In this document: piece after piece, positions 11,590-23,390 of the stretch
Numbering within the stretch: the first letter of the stretch is position 1
How the letters are laid out: each line of letters begins with the position of its first letter
Assembly (NCBI RefSeq): GCF_945859705.1
Contig: NC_079136.1
Location: forward strand, 113,232,028 to 113,296,027
From: Episyrphus balteatus
Lineage: Eukaryota > Arthropoda > Insecta > Diptera > Syrphidae
DNA length: 64,000 bases
Direction: 5' to 3'
The notes under the pieces: generated by a model
The model's input: only the letters and a program-made list of their open reading frames with translations
Told to the model about the DNA's origin: nothing
The model's database searches: none
Made by a program: the position numbers and the translations under genes

Positions 11590-11870
11590 CATAAAGGACA
11601 CAGATCCTTGTGATACGTCAATGCGCGCGGCATAAAAACTGTCCAGATATAAAGGGGAGTTTCGTATTTACCCAACAAAGTAACCGTGTGTAACTAAATT
11701 CGGATACGGATACAATCTGCTGCAGTTACTGGATGCAGAAGAGGGGTGAGCGCCGCTGAGAGCACGCGATATGAAAGCGCCAGCATGGAGACACATAGTG
11801 CTCTTGTGTTGTCCTATTGTTTTGTCGTGTTAAGTGCAGGGATTAGATGGATACTTGAGTAGTAAGTGTG
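11590..11870. promoter_or_regulatory. GC-richer patch, candidate promoter or conserved noncoding block
   Basis: This segment stands out from the AT-rich background. It contains GCGCGCGGC near 11623, a TATA-like GATATAAAGGGG at 11646-11657, and about 85 bases later a donor-like GTGAGCG after GAAGAGGG. A TATA-driven noncoding first exon on the plus strand would fit, but no initiator match is clear and the opposite strand cannot be excluded. It could equally be an enhancer. Confidence 0.2.
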
Positions 11871-12810
11871 CAAGAGAGAAAAAGATCAGATACAGAGTTG
11901 AAGGATTTTAATTTCAATAAAGTGTCACACGGTTGTGTTTAATGGGTGGAAAATCTCCTCGAATGGGAATGAAAACAAACAAAAAAAAAAGAGAAGAAAA
12001 AGAAAAATCGAAAGAGAGAGGAAAGGGAAATTTAAAAAGAAAAATGCAATTAAGCAGGAAGATGGATTTAGTTTTTGCCCTTCTCTTATACTTTGTTCAA
12101 AGTTTTGTTTTTCTTCTTTTACACAATGTGTATGACAGTTTTTTTTTTTTTTTCATTTGATAGCGCAAACACACGGTTGAAGGTTTTTTTATTTAATCTT
12201 TTTGAGTAACATCTTTTCAGGCGAAAAGTAAAAAAAAATAAAAGAGATTGAACAGATATTCTGTATTTGTGGAAATTGATTGTGTTGAAAGTAATTACAA
12301 ATAAGTGTGAATTCCATTTTACTAATATTTGATCAATGGAAAAGGTTGTATTACAGTTAATCATACAAATGAGATGGTATTTAATTAAGAGCAGGTGCCT
12401 CAGGGAATACACATTGGACCTTAAGTGTTTTTTCTTTCTTTTTTTTTTTAGTAAAACGAGATTTTGTTTGTGAAAAGAATCAAAGGCAAGGAGATTTAAT
12501 CAGTACTTTTTTTTAAACATGTATTGGGTTTAAGTATTTTAACTGATATAAATGAAGTTGGTTAAAGAATAAACACAAAAAATTTCAAATGGATAACTTA
12601 TGGAGATTTGAACTGTTGCGATGGTATTCTCATTGAGATTGTTAAAGTACTTTATCGCTTCAGAACTCCCAACTTTACCCTAAGGAGTTGGGAGAAAGTA
12701 GACCAAATCATATTAAATAACCAAAAATATAAAGATAAATAATTTTGTTTTTATTTTTGTTAGCATATATGTATGTTCTTTCATACATATCTTCTAAACT
12801 AACTATCTTA
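11871..12810. other. noncoding DNA
   Basis: Purine-rich at 11975-12050 (AAAAGAGAAG-type) and otherwise AT-rich. The open frames on both strands here translate to Lys/Glu/Arg runs or Phe runs. No repeat or gene is recognised. Confidence 0.5.
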
Positions 12811-12975
12811 CTTTGACAAAAGAGGTATTGTTAGAAGGGTCTTACTTGTCCGCTGGTTATAAACTCAAATATAGGAGTATTTAAAGGCAAAGGTCATAAA
12901 TTTGTTTAAGAGAAAGCCTATAGCCACATGCCAGCCAAGATACTTCTTACGATACCTCTTTTGTGACATTGTTAC
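12811..12975. repeat. short inverted-repeat element (MITE-like)
   Basis: Arms of about 35 bp at 12811-12846 and 12937-12975 are inverted copies. Both contain ACAAAAGAGGTAT, then a variable base or two and TTAGAAG or GTAAGAAG. The spacer is about 90 bp. No clear target-site duplication was found. Confidence 0.5.
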
Positions 12976-13129
12976 AAAAAGTTATAAGGGAATATAAAAT
13001 GAACATCAAATTTTACGGTTAATTTGCAGGAAATTTACGACAAAATTTAAGGAAGATACTGGTTTAGAGAAAAAATTGAAAGCTTGGAAAATATTCACCC
13101 GAATTCACAAGTTTTGTTTAGTTTTCAAC

Positions 13130-13190
13130 TAGAAGGAGAGTTTTTTTTTTGAATTTCTAGAAAATTTATAACTAGAAGGAGAGTTTTTGA
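13130..13190 (+). repeat. short direct duplication
   Basis: ACTAGAAGGAGAGTTTTT occurs twice, near 13130-13147 and 13172-13189, separated by a short A/T-rich spacer. Confidence 0.7.
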
Positions 13191-13449
13191 GACGGGAATT
13201 AGCTTGGTACCTATTTTTGGCAATTTCGGGAAAAGTTTCAGCAAAGTTTGAAGTAAACTTTAAGTTTTAAGCCAAATTTTCAGCAGATCATAATCAAATT
13301 CATAATAAACAGTTTGTTCACGATTGAAAGGTGCAAATTTTCAGAATAATCAGCATTTTTTGTGGAAAATTGGCTTTTATTTTTTAGACAATCTGATGTT
13401 TATATTCATAAAAAGTTGAGAAAAAAAAATACTGAAAGATTGTAAGTAA

Positions 13450-13725
13450 ATCAAGGGGCACTTTAGTGCCCAGCCAAGTTCTCTAACAACTTTGGCACTT
13501 CACCCTTAATTACAGGAAATAACTGAGGCCATTTTCGACCCCCCTCTAACTTCCATACCAAAGATGCTAGAAATTTCAAACTCGCTTCATTTGTTTTAGC
13601 CAAGCTCCTCACAAAATTGGTACACATTTACATTTCAGTACTTTTTGTGAAAGCATAATTACAACATAGGAGAACTTGGCTCTTTTTTTTTAACAGTAAT
13701 GTTTTTGTTGTGATTTATTTTACAG
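13450..13725 (+). mobile_element. internally deleted non-autonomous element, short copy
   Basis: About 150 bp at its 5' end match 38302-38460 closely (both start ATCAAGGGGCAC, then GTGCCCAGCCAAGTTCTCTA), and about 100 bp at its 3' end match 39245-39350 (TTGGTACAC through GGAGAACTTGGCTC to TTGTTGTGATTT). The roughly 780 bp between those ends in the long copy is missing. Both copies have inverted subterminal AGCCAAGTTCTC and GAGAACTTGGCT, so the pair behaves like a MITE family with an internally deleted form. There is no coding capacity. The family is not recognised. Confidence 0.75.
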
Positions 13726-16700
13726 AAAATTGACGTTAATTTTTCAGCAAATTCGGAGAAGATTTGCGACTCCTATTGATTATTGGGACGTTTTATTTGC
13801 GGTAAATTTGAGGATTTTATCATAATTTACTAGCTGTTAGGGTAGACAAAATTTTTCAAGGCCATACAAAATTTAGAAAATCATTGACTTGGCGAAAATT
13901 CATTTTATTAACTTTGTTATCAACATCAATCAAATTTTCTATTCTGCAGTAGTCTCTTCAGCATGTAAAACATTTATACTAAATTATCTTCCAAAAATGA
14001 TATGCGAAACTAAGCTTTCATTCAATTCTTTAATTTTTTTTAACTAGGTACATACTTTGCTACTATTTTCGCTCAAATGATTGTCAATAATTAGTGTGTT
14101 GTTGTTATATGACAGTAGACTGCTATTTATTCTATATAACGTAACAATTAAACAGCCTTAAAATCAAGACTGACATCTGTAAGCAATACGCTGCTAAGTA
14201 TTTTTATATTTCAGAATTTTATTCAGTTTAAAATTCCTCTTAACAAACTTCCTACTTCTTTAAACATTTATCAAATGCTATTCCCAATAGTTTACTTGAC
14301 ACGCAACCTAAATCTGTTGACAGTTTCTCGATATAATAACTTCCATTCCACTTCTGACTTATTCTTTGTACCAATTCGCAATCGATGGCTTGGGCTTCTA
14401 AGATGGATATCAAATAACTTAAGGAAAAAAAAATCAATTAAAATGTTAAATGACAAGTCAAATGAAGAGAGACATTTTTTCTCTCTCTCTCTCTCTAACT
14501 TTCGTCCTTCCATGTGGATAGAAATCCTTTTAACTTAACTCAAATAAAACAAAGCAGAAAAAATGTCCTTCTTTTTTTTGTTCTTGTTAAAACAATTCCT
14601 TCAGACCTTCTGCAAACGACACGAACAATTATAATTTTCAAATGGGGATACATAAGAACTTGATAAGGCGGAGACATACAAAAAAAAAAAAAAAAAAAAA
14701 TTAGAAGACAAATAGCTCAGTGCACAGCAGATCGATTGCAATTAACTTGATTGCATTTTATGTTATCGATGACGACGACGATGATAATGAGAGAACGAGA
14801 ATGTGCTATATGAATGTGCTGCATATCATAGAGTACACATAGTGTCTTCATTTGTAAAGAAAATTGTCCTTATTTTTCTTCGTTCGTCTTCTGTTTTTTT
14901 GTATTCATTCTTTTTCTCTAATTATTTTAATGTTCTTCGTCTTTTCTGATGATGTCTATAAAAAGAAGAAGTAGGTACAAAAAAAAAGGCACAGACGTAG
15001 AGAGAGGTTTATCATTATTTGAAAGGCGAAACTTTTGCTACTACTATATTTTTCCGGAAGCACTTTTTCATACTTTCTTCTGCTTTGTATATAGGAACTG
15101 TAACTGTGGTTATTTTTATTTATCTATTTTTTTATTTTCTTCACTTTTTAAATTTAATTCCTGGCGAATGTTTTATGAAAATACATTCACAGTTTTCTGA
15201 AAAACCAAGTTTTTTTCTCTCTCTCTCTCTTTCTCTCTATGACTATGATGATGATGAACTCGAAAAACCTTCACAACATCAACGTAAAACAATTTTGTCG
15301 TCGTTGTGAGACAGAGAGACTACTGTTTCCTCATTCATTTTGCCAGGCAATAACTTCACGAATGCACTTATCAACATAAATATACAATTAGAAAATAAGC
15401 ATTCTGTGATTTTGCTTCTGAGGAGAATATTTTCATGTAGAAAATACTTTTACTTGGCAGAACAAAAAAATCAAAAGTTTATTTCACTTCGTCAGTGTAT
15501 AGTGGAGAATTTTGCAGGAGATATCCAGTTGCAGGACTTACTCCCTCTTAGAATTGAAAATGTTACTGGAAAGTTATTTTAGTGAAATACAATATTTTAA
15601 ATTGAAAATTCCTCAAAAGGATACAATTTGAATTTTTCCATTTGAATAGAAGTGAGTCTAGTTGGAAGATAGTTTTTGTGAGACAGATGGACATCAAGTT
15701 GAAATGAATTTGGACAGAAATAATATTAAGAGAAATAACAACAAGTTTTTATAGAACTCAGGAGATCCTTTGGGGCAAATTCATATGGAAGCAATAAAAT
15801 ATGAAGCTTAACTGATTTTTGATAAAGAGCGTACCTACTAAAAATATTTTTCATAATTTTGTTTGTTAATTGTTGTTATCTTGAAAGGAAAGCGATATCT
15901 GATTTAAGTTTGAAATAAAAAACTTTAATGTTTTTATATAATATATTTGAAACATTATTTAATAATAAATGAAAAGCTGCTCATAATTGTGTTTTTTTTT
16001 TATTTTGGTTTGAAAACTTCGAAACTGTCTGTAAAATATAAAAAAATCGTAACAAAAATGTGCACTAAAGCCACAATTTAATATAACGCAGGGCCGCAAA
16101 CTAATAACTGAAATGCGGTTTAAAAAACAAATTGACCCTAGAAACTTACTAGATTTACTGCCTTTTTGATAAAAACAGATTTCAAACGTATAGTTCAAGC
16201 GGCGACCGTCGTCGACTTACTTAACTTATAGGGTTAGAGGTCAAAACTGGTGTCAAAAGAAAGATAAGTTGATAGTGAAAATTAAAAAAATAGAGGTTAT
16301 CATCTTAAAAATAGATACTTTTATGTGGCAACTCTATTTCAAAGGAAAAATTGGCATTGTCTAGAACAACTGCTTCGAAAAGCCCAATTAACATTGGCAT
16401 CCGCCAGATGCTGAATAGAGCTGAAGCTACTATTGCGATAGCTGCTCTCAATCCCTCTGCTCTTCCACTGAGCAGTGAACAGGTGCGATTGCTCTCCAAT
16501 AAAGCTAATAACTGCTCAGCCCACAGCTTCACAAAAATCCAAACCAACCTAATTGGATTTCACCCCTTTTGTAAGCAAAACTGGTCTCTGTTATTGTAAA
16601 TGCATTGCTCTTTTTCATACAATTTTTCTCGGGTCTTTAAAACTTCACTGCTTTTTTTGTGAGCATTCTGTTCTTTTTTCATCTAGGTAATGATTTGTTT

Positions 16701-17059
16701 AATTAAAGATGAAAAAAGGAATGACATCAAAAGAAAAGTTTAACATGATGATGACAAGACAGAGAAGTTCTGTTTGAATTCCCATAGTTTCAGTGCAGGA
16801 ATTCAATTAGTTATTTCTTATTAAAAAAACCGAAAATGGTGGCTTCCTTTTTATATATTTTTTATTCATACTTCAAATCAGGAAGAAACTCAAAATTTGG
16901 GGCTTTAATTGCTAATTTAAGAGTGATTGAATAGCAGCTATTAATAGCTGCTTTTTTCAGGTTGCTCACTGCTATCACTGCTCTTCAGCACACCCCTAAT
17001 GCTGAATGTTTGCCTTTGCCTATTGCAACAGTCGCTCGCGTGATGATATGTCACGTTTA
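13726..17059. other. noncoding DNA with CT microsatellites
   Basis: Pyrimidine microsatellites lie at 14480-14496 and 15217-15239, with an A-run at 14680-14700. An 80-codon frame at 15340-15582 (plus) and overlapping frames at 16305-16599 on both strands were examined. The latter region is GC-richer (16370-16560), but neither translation shows a domain I recognise. It may be a decayed element fragment. Confidence 0.4.
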
Positions 17060-17885
17060 TGATGCACTAGAGCTGTGTCAATCGTGATTGATTCGGTCTT
17101 TTTGACCCGTTCACAGAAAATTCTGAGTGATTGCAATCACTATAAACCAAATCAATCAATCCTTATATCAATCTCGTTCATAAAATAAGAAAGTACGAAG
17201 TAGAAAAGTACGTTTCGTTCATCCAAATCGTTTACAATCAAAAACTACGAAGTGGAAAAGAACGTTTCGTTCATCCAAATCGTTCACAATCAAAAACCAC
17301 GAAGTGGAAAAGAACATTTTGTTCATCCAAATCGTTCACAATCAAAATCATTTAAAAAATCTCTCAGAACTCGGATTTCGTTCATTCCATTCATTCTCAA
17401 TCATCATTTCGATTCCATGCATACAACTGATACAAGTTTATATAAGCAGGTTCAGAGTTTGAATTGAATCGGATTCGATTGGGAATTTCTATCGAATATC
17501 TGACCTTGACTTCTTTTTATTTTTGATGACGTTTTGAACTTGGCGGAGACATAATGCCTTACTAATAATCAAATTTACCATTAAAATTTTCCAAAAATAT
17601 ATTTTCAAAAAAAAAAAGCGGAGATAATTAGATTTTTAAAAAACTCTCATAGAAAATATAAACGAAAAATTGTTTTATATGGTTGCATTGAAATGTTAAT
17701 ATTTCAGGTTATACACGATTTCTTGTTTCTTCTCTCATTTGTCAGAACGAAATGAGTGAAAAAGAAATGGTTTCGATTAAATGAACGAAAGAACGATTGA
17801 TAGAAAAGACCGAATCTTTGGTGAAATCAATCTTTGAACGATTCGATCTTTTGAAATGAACGATTTGCCCAGCTCTATGATGCAC
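17060..17885. mobile_element. non-autonomous hAT-type element with 8-bp TSD
   Basis: The element spans 17068-17877 (810 bp) and is flanked by a perfect 8-bp duplication TGATGCAC at 17060-17067 and 17878-17885. Its ends are inverted: TAGAGCTGTGTCAATCG on the left against TAGAGCTGGGCAAATCG read inward from the right. Inverted pieces such as GATTCGGTCTTTT and AAAGACCGAATC lie further in. An 8-bp TSD with short TAGAG or CAGAG-type ends is characteristic of the hAT superfamily. No transposase reading frame is present, so it must be mobilised in trans. Internal 52-bp repeats and many GAACGAT or CGATTGA motifs near the ends may be transposase-binding repeats. Assignment to a specific hAT family is not attempted. 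Confidence 0.85.
17191..17346 (+). repeat. 52-bp tandem repeat, 3 copies, inside the hAT element
   Basis: Three units start near 17191, 17243 and 17295 at a constant 52-bp step. They share ACGAAGTGGAAAAG, CGTTTCGTTCATCCAAATCG and ACAATCAAAA. They account for the repetitive 71-codon frame at 17252-17467, which is not a gene. Confidence 0.9.
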
Positions 17886-19839
17886 GACCTATATTCTGAC
17901 TCACATACACTAACGCAAAGCTTAAATCCTAGTTCTAACACTTAAGGACGCAGTGATCAAGTCTTTTGTTTGAAGGGATACTTACGAATGTACCTTATTG
18001 GCATTATATCATGAGGCTTTTTCGTTCTGCTCCAAAGTTGATGGACAAGTCTCTTATTAAAAAAGGACTCTGTAAACAACATTTGCCCATCTCCTTAAGG
18101 CCACTTCATTTAGGAAATTTAGTAGATCTTCAATACTTTTATTATTAAAAACCATAGTGCTTATTTGGAGCAAATCGAATTGTGTAATATTGACGCGAAT
18201 TTCAATATAATTTAAAAAGTATCATTGCATGAAGTTACTATAAAAAGAAATAACACATGATCATAAATCTCATAAAAAACTAATCATTTATATTTGAATG
18301 TTATCTGTTTATCTTAACATTAGCATAAGGACTTGACATGAAAATTTAAATTTAATACCCATAAACTTGTATTGTTATTGAGATCATTTCTATAAATCTC
18401 TCTAAAAAAAAAAACTTTATATCTATTTGTTCTATATATGAATTTTATGTAATTTAAGGAAGATATGTTATTTTATATCGAAAAAAATAAGGAAGAAAAA
18501 CCACACCCAAAATCATAAAATATGCTAATCAGTCGAATTCTCTCAAAAAAACATATAACTTGAAATTTGCTATTTTCTATTTGGCTCAAACTCATCTCTA
18601 AGATGTCATAAAGCCTAAACCAAATGTCGAACATAAACTCAAATCGAAAAAGCCTCCTTTTTCCGTTTCTCTCTCTCTCGCTTTCTGATCGATTCTAATA
18701 AAATATTTTATTTTATTAACTAAAATCGTCCTTTTTCATGTAAATCAATAAAAACCAAAGTTCTGCCAAAAAACCGTTTTAACCCATACAACCCAAGAGA
18801 GCACTTAAAATTTAAGTCAAAATTCTCTTTCACTCTCTTTCTCTCTATACATTTAAGCCTTTTACAATGAATAGAATTGAAATCCAACAACAACAACAAC
18901 AACAAAAGTATTCATTGGAAATCAAAAGTGATAAAAATCTTTAAAAGGTTTGAACACACACACACAGGTAAAGGGTATACCTACACAAAAAAAAAAAATA
19001 GAATGAAACCATCAGCTTTATTCCAAAAGGGTTCACTCAATTTCGTCCAAATCACTTTTTCGACCTTTTTTCAATTTCAATCCCATCACAATTTATATAC
19101 AAACAAATGCAAAGCATAGAAAAGAGAGAAAGGACATCATACAGTAGCAATGAATAGAAAAATATTTGGGCACTTTACTTTCTAACTAACCATCAAAAAC
19201 CTTACAAATATCAATTCTCAACGACAAAGAAAGGAAATAAGGCACACACAAAAAAAAAACAACTGTAGAAAACTGAAGGAAATCCTCCCATTTTTAGTGC
19301 GAAAGGACGACAATCGAAGAAATTCTAACACACAAACATACATATACTCGCTCGTTCGTATACACAAACACACAAAAAATAAAATCAACAATGAGAAATA
19401 ATTCTTTAAAGTAGAAATTGCTTTTTCTCACCGCATGTCCTTGCTATTGACATCTCACTTTGTCTATATCTATGTATATTTGAGTTGAAGTTCGGTAGTA
19501 GGTAAGTACTATACTTTTCACATACTGAATTGGTATATAAAAAGTGTTAAGAAAATCGATGTAAGGACCTGTTTAATATGTATAGAGACTATAGAATATA
19601 CAGCCAAAGGACATTTTAGACTCCTTCGTAGAAGTGTAGAAGAAGAATATAAAACCACATTTGAACATTTGTCAGTTCGTTTTTCTAAGTCTCGGCAAGG
19701 ATCAAAGAAAATAGCGACGAAAAATAAAAAAATAAACAAAGAAAAAAAAACAAGGACGAAAAGTAGTGTAGCACTATTTTTTTTTTCTTGCTGATATTTG
19801 TCAATCAATTGGATTTTTCAATTGTGCAAATAGAAAATG
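17886..19839. other. noncoding DNA
   Basis: It includes a CT-rich patch at 18662-18680, a CAA run at 18885-18905, a CA run near 18955-18966 and several AAAGGAC heptamers. Open frames are short and low in complexity. Nothing gene-like was recognised. Confidence 0.5.
18885..18905 (+). repeat. CAA microsatellite
   Basis: Seven or so CAA units in a row. On the opposite strand they would encode poly-Leu (the 61-codon frame ending near 18720), which explains that frame. Confidence 0.9.
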
Positions 19840-19990
19840 GTCCTGTTTTGGGAGATTTCGCTTTTGCGTTGCTTCGTTTACATTCATTGCGTTCATTGCG
19901 GGGGGCAAGGCGGTGTTATATGGCAAAGCAGCTAGCAGAGTCTTTTGCTTTTCATCGTCCTGGATGGTGTCAGTACATTTAGTTCCTTAC
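19840..19990. promoter_or_regulatory. GC-richer unique patch, possible regulatory block
   Basis: About 150 bp with GC well above the surroundings. It includes GTTCATTGCGGGGGGCAAGG near 19890, and TCAGTAC, an initiator-like match, near 19971. No TATA box sits 30 bp upstream, and no long frame with a recognised domain is present. Enhancer, promoter or noncoding exon are all possible. Confidence 0.15.
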
Positions 19991-22730
19991 GCTGCATTAA
20001 GTAAGAAAATATACTCCCATTTCTTTTTCTCTCAGCAAACAACTGGAACAAATAAGAATGAAAAAAAAAAAAACACACTTGGGGATTGATAAAAAGTTTC
20101 AGAAGCAAGAGGGAATACCGTAAACGAATCCTTTTTATATTTGGTTTCATCATTCGGAATGCTATTACCGATATATAGTCTTTGCGGATATCAGATGAAT
20201 TTTTTTTTTTTTCATTTTTTTGGAAAAGATATAATAAAGGGAAAGATTTTTATCACACACAACAGGACTAAGTTCTTTTATGTTGTTATGAAGATGAACT
20301 CAAGATGAGAAAAAAAGGGTTAGATTTTTTTTTATATTTTTTTTTTGTTTGGTTTTTTTTGAAGAATAGAAAGAATAGATTGGGTCAAGTTGGTTAGAAA
20401 AGTGAGTCCAGCGGCAGCAGAAGAACAAATCTGTTTGGGTTAACAGGGAAAAGATGATAAAAATCACACACAACGATAAAATAGTTTGATATTTTCGTGT
20501 TCAAATTATGATGTTATAGAACTTGGTATTGTTGAACTATTGGAATAAGACATTTTTTTTTTTTTCAATGGACACTTGGGGAATTTAATTTTTTATTTAA
20601 GGGATTTATTTTGTTGGTTATGATATATTTTTTTTTAGCATTGCATTGATTCTGTGCAAGAGGTTAGTTGGTCGAGCAATTTGATGGTACCCAATATTGA
20701 GTAAAGAACTAAGAAAGTGGTTTCGGACAAGAAAACTGAGAGCATTTGTCTGAAGGAAAATAATAAATTCTTGTATACATTTTTCAAATTGGAAATATGT
20801 TGTTTCTTATATTTTAAAATCTTCACATTAAATATACACGGCAGGTAGTTGTATTTATGCATGAATATATCGTAATCGAAAGTAAAAATGTAATTTCAAC
20901 GGAATTTGGGAAACAGTTCTCTTGCTGTCATCTGTTATGATATTAACAGAGAAGAATTTTTAAATGTTCAAAATAGTATTCTTAAATAGACAATTAAAAA
21001 AAAAAAAATAACCTTACATCTGGTATATTTAATCATGGTACAGTTAAATTTACCAGAAACTAGTTAAATGTACCAGAAATAATGTTAAATACACCACAGG
21101 AAAAGTTATCCCTTGCACGATGATGAGTTTTCGTTGAAAAGTTTTTGCTCAAGGATATTTCATTCATGCAACGCTGACGAAAATAACAAATTTTTATTGC
21201 AGTTAATAAAATAGTGGACAAAATTAGTGGATACAAATAACTCCAATTTTTTTTGAAGTTTTTCAAGTGACTGTATTTCTCTTAAAAATGGTATACATCT
21301 TTAAAATGGGGTTTTAAAGCTTAAACTTTCAAGTTTTGAAAACTTACAAAGAAGACGTTTTTCAGATCCCCAGATTTTAAAACAATAAGGAAAACCCGAT
21401 TGTTTTAATTAGGTTTCTTTCTAGATTATTCAGCTTAAATTTTCTTTTTTTTTTTAAGTTCGATACGAAAATTTGGACACTGAGATATTGAATTTTTAAC
21501 GGAAATGGAACTTTTTGTCTTAGGAAGTGTTTTGACAGTTTGAATACATTTTCCACAAAAAGTTTGGGATTTTGAAAAAAATATTTTTCAATTTTTTGCA
21601 ATAAAAGAAAAATAACGGACCTTTTGTGGCTATTGGTATAATCAGGCGCCAAGTTGTAAATATCTAGAAAACAATTAAATTTTATTGTGTCTTTTACAGT
21701 TTAATATGCCCACAATAACTCTACATAGTTTTGATTCAATCCATCACACCGTTGTTTTTTTAATTGATCATAATATTTTTAACAAAAAAAATGCTTTTTT
21801 CACTTTTCTAAGCATTTCTATTGATAAAAATGTCATAAATTGAAATATTGCTTAAAATGTTTTCATTGTAAGTTATCAGAACTAAAAAGTTCTAGCTAGC
21901 TAGCTTTTTTTTTAAATTTCAGTGCGACTATTTTTAGGGCAAATACATTCACTAGAAAAACCTCAACAAATTTTGTAATTTTTTATCCCTTTTTCCGCTA
22001 GTGCATTACTAAAAAAAAAATAGTTAAGAAATTAGATAGGCCGCTATTACTCTCAAATGTATAAGTTTTGGAGAAATTGAAAATTACTCAAACTATTCTT
22101 TTCTAAAAAATTATTCTCGGATTTTTCAAAAGTGCCCGGACAATTTGTATTTTTAAATTGAACACTAAACAGTTTTCTTAATAACAACAATTATCTGAAT
22201 CATTTTATAAAGAAAAGGATAATGCTTCACGTGCTAGCCGATATTTTTTTTATAATAATAAAATTTGACTAAAAAGTTTTCTATACAAATAAATTTATAT
22301 GAAAACTTTCTGAAACCACAATGTATCTTGCACCTCAAGCTCAAGATAGTTTTATATTTTATAACCGCAGGCAAAAACTAAGAAACCGCCAAACACAATT
22401 ATACGAAGAAATACAAAGCTATTTCTACACCTACACACAGAATGCACACATGACATTTTAAATAAGTTTGTCCTAGATTTTCGTTTGGGAAATCAAAAGT
22501 TTTTCGACAACATATTAGTGGGAGGCTAATTTTTTTTACCGAAACTAGAACCAGGCAGAAAAAAAAGTAAATAGGGACTAAACAAACTGAGATATGAGGA
22601 GAAAGAAACACAAAAAAGCTTCAATGTTTCAAAATTCGTGTACCTAAACTTGATGCAGACGGAAAAGGTAAAGAAAATTTTCTCGAATTCCGCTTTCTTC
22701 CTGTTTACGACGAGCGAGGACATCGCACAC
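19991..22730. other. noncoding DNA
   Basis: AT-rich, with T-runs at 20200-20212, 20328-20346 and 20551-20565 and a CTAGCTAGCTAGC run near 21893-21905. Lines such as 21060-21652 carry only short frames without domains. No repeat family was recognised. Confidence 0.5.
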
Positions 22731-23220
22731 CAAAAATTTAACGCCCAAGGCAAAGTTCTTCATCAAAAGACCACAACGTGAAAGTATCTTATACCGCAAC
22801 AGCTGGCGAAACGTCTTCGTCTTATTCAGCGTAGATTGTATTTGTTGTTGGTTATGCTGCGCGGTATAAAGAAAACTTGATGAAAGAAACTATATACGCA
22901 CTTGCCTATTCCCGATTCTAAAAGGATGCACATTTCCTTCCTTTTGTTTTTTTTTTTTTTTTTTTTGTTTGCTTTTGTTTTTTTATTCTTTAGTTTCTTT
23001 TTTTCTTTCTTTAATGCTTGTCGACAACGACGACTACGTTGCCGTTGTTGGTCGGTCGTTCTCCTGAGGGTATCTCTTTCAATTTAACAAACTATGATGG
23101 GTGCACCGCACAGACGAGAACCATGGATCTCTCACACTATTATGGGGACTCAACTCAACTCCTGTGGAGTGCGAGAGAAAAACTATTTGCATAATCCAAA
23201 ATGTGCACGTTAGGGGGCTT
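22731..23220. promoter_or_regulatory. GC-richer patch, candidate regulatory block
   Basis: It contains a TATA-like GCGGTATAAAGAAAA near 22862-22876, runs of CGACAACGACGACTACG near 23022, and several short GC-rich unique words, interrupted by a T-rich tract at 22947-22980. It may hold a promoter or enhancer. No start site or coding frame can be defined. Confidence 0.15.
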
Positions 23221-23249
23221 AAAAGGACTCGTAAAAAAAATCTTACACA

Positions 23250-23273
23250 AACACACACACACACACACACACA
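23250..23273 (+). repeat. AC microsatellite
   Basis: About 11 AC units. It explains the Cys-Val-run frame on the opposite strand. Confidence 0.95.
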
Positions 23274-23372
23274 TTTTTAACAGACACTTATATTTTCTAG
23301 AACTAAATTCTGCAAGATGCTCAAGGATGAGGACGAAAAAATCGATAGTTTCGTATCTTTTTATACAGATTG

Positions 23373-23390
23373 CCGTCGTCGTCGTCGTCG
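23373..23390 (+). repeat. GTC/CGT microsatellite
   Basis: Six GTC units. Similar GAC or GTC runs recur at 14768, 23022, 31842, 32700 and 48612 in this window. Confidence 0.9.

Noticed and set aside
16305..16599. Opposing 80- and 82-codon frames in a GC-richer patch
   Set aside because: No domain is recognised on either strand, and a decayed element fragment is as likely.
17191..17346. Possible CRISPR array because of three regular 52-bp units
   Set aside because: The units are contiguous tandem copies without unique spacers, lie inside a hAT element, and the genome is eukaryotic.
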